A stretch of DNA of 64,000 bases, taken from Sitta carolinensis (lineage: Eukaryota; Chordata; Aves; Passeriformes; Sittidae). Location: positions 64,416,501 through 64,480,500 of the forward strand of contig JAVUNC010000004.1 in the NCBI GenBank assembly GCA_032173965.1, written 5' to 3'. A program made the translations under genes and the position numbers. Every line of letters starts with the position of its first letter. Positions within the stretch are counted from its first letter, which is position 1. The notes below the pieces were generated by a model that saw nothing but the letters and a program-made list of their open reading frames with translations, did not search any database and was not told the origin of the DNA. Positions 62,932 to 64,000 of this stretch are shown one piece after another.

Positions 62932-64000
62932 CTAAAGTATCACAAAATTGAAGGTTGGTATTTTTTGTAAACTATCTCTTACTGACAGGTATCGGGTATG
63001 GCTGTTACTAAGAAGGTAGCAAATGCATCATATTAAAATCCCCAGAAGTTCTCATCAGTAAAAGCAGGTAAAAGAGAGAGTATGGTAGACTTCATTGGCA
63101 AGGTCTGCTCTACTGGTTATTAGAAGGTAAAAGCGCACAGAGAAAAAGCAAACAAATCTGAAATCCACCACCAAAAAAGTGAACTCACCCAAAAACTGTC
63201 TATAGAGACATGGGAAAGGGTAAGGATAAGAAAGGGTGAGGATTAATGGGGATAAGGGAGACCCTCCTGTTGAGTCACAGGGTTCAAAGCGGAATCCCTT
63301 GGCAAACTTTGCCCCAGACTCAGCCAAAGATGTGAAAGGTATCTACATGTGAATACAATGCAAAGCAAAACAAAGCAAAGCAAATTCCCTGTGCTGGCCC
63401 AGGCTCCTGGGGGCTTGCCCTAGCCCAGTCCAGGCACAGGGGATTTTGGAATGGGATGGGTGGGGACAGGACAGTGTGCCCAGGACGGGGCCCCGAGGCC
63501 CTATATGGAATATATGCATCTCCTATAAGGGGCAAAAAACGTCTCTTACCATCATGCAATTTTCAGTTGGAGTTAACACATTAAAAAGTAAGAAAGCTGT
63601 TCACAAGTGTAAGAGGTTTTCCCTTGGCAGTAGATCTTTTCATTCAACCTTTTCAGTTTTATGCAGTGTTTTTGTTCACACACAGCTGCAGGGAGACCCA
63701 CAGATGGTCACAGTGCTGTTGGAATACACCCTGCTGTCTTGGCTGCCATTCCCGGTGCTTTGGGACTCAGTCACAGTGCTCTAGTAAATTCTCTGCAGCC
63801 CTTTGCTCTGGCAAAGCAAAGTGTGTTCAGGCACTCCTACCCTTCCACAGGAGAGACTTACCCTGAGTTACTGCAACTGATTCCCTTAATGGTTCATGCT
63901 GAAGGCATGGAAGTTACAGCCAGGGAACTCAGGGTTTGAACTGGCAGCACACTATTTACCGATTTAGGGGAAACTGCCTGAGGGAGTTTTCCTGCCCTGT
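62932..64000. other. unclassified sequence, GC-richer at 63200-63520
   Basis: The part up to 63180 is AT-rich and plain. From 63180 the sequence is GC-richer, with an A/G/C tract (AAAGC units) at 63355-63384 and, at about 63500-63530, CCCTATATGG and CCTATAAGG, which resemble but do not exactly fit SRF CArG boxes. A 112-codon forward frame (63446-63784) and a 90-codon reverse frame (63327-63055) are unrecognised. An old LTR is possible, but no boundaries were found. The window ends without a gene. Confidence 0.35.

Noticed and set aside
63270..63300. GGTTCAAAG motif resembling a tRNA T-arm
   Set aside because: No acceptor, D-arm or anticodon-arm pairing could be found around it.
63500..63530. 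Possible SRF CArG boxes (CCCTATATGG, CCTATAAGG)
   Set aside because: Neither fits the CC(A/T)6GG rule: one has a C in the core and the other has only five A/T positions.

Overview
The window looks like bird nuclear DNA with no recognisable protein-coding gene: a gene desert or part of a very long intron. It is AT-rich, no open reading frame exceeds 191 codons (and that longest one lies antisense in a retroviral LTR), and no tRNA, rRNA or known small RNA was recognised. The only identifiable LINEs are CR1 fragments of several ages, most of them keeping the 3' end, alongside LTR retrotransposon remnants and short homopolymer or G/T-rich tracts. That repertoire is typical of birds. A passerine or other neoavian is my guess, not something the sequence proves.

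Layout. 1-30.7 kb is mostly unique AT-rich sequence with three small reverse-strand CR1 scraps (5.8, 10.2 and 17.7 kb), a G/T-rich tract (2.2 kb), an ATCTC pentanucleotide array (25.8 kb) and several short perfect hairpins. At 30.7-31.3 kb lies a very old CR1 relic of the type shared with turtles and crocodilians. 33.5-35.1 kb is a GC-richer island with protein-like but unrecognised reverse-strand reading frames. 35-41 kb is unique sequence with a 39-T and a 26-A homopolymer.

41-46.5 kb is the repeat-dense core: a reverse-strand solo LTR (41189-41827), a CR1 (43.3-44.0 kb), an unclassified GC-richer tract (44.0-45.6 kb), and a CR1 split by a forward-strand solo LTR (45694-46310) with a 6-bp target-site duplication. 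The two LTRs share sequence blocks and belong to one family. 46.5-55 kb is mostly unique sequence. At 55-56.4 kb a younger CR1 appears to sit inside an older one, both on the forward strand. 56.4-61.5 kb is unique and AT-rich. At 61567-62926 lies a well-preserved 1,360-bp solo LTR on the reverse strand with matching terminal inverted repeats and a 5-bp duplication. The last kilobase is GC-richer and unclassified.

There is no operon or pathway to describe. The biology visible here is the layered history of retrotransposition, plus some unique blocks that might be conserved regulatory DNA. I found no convincing previously undescribed system. The least explained parts are the 33.5-35.1 kb and 44.0-45.6 kb tracts. 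All repeat calls rest on my recognition of family sequence patterns, not on a database search.
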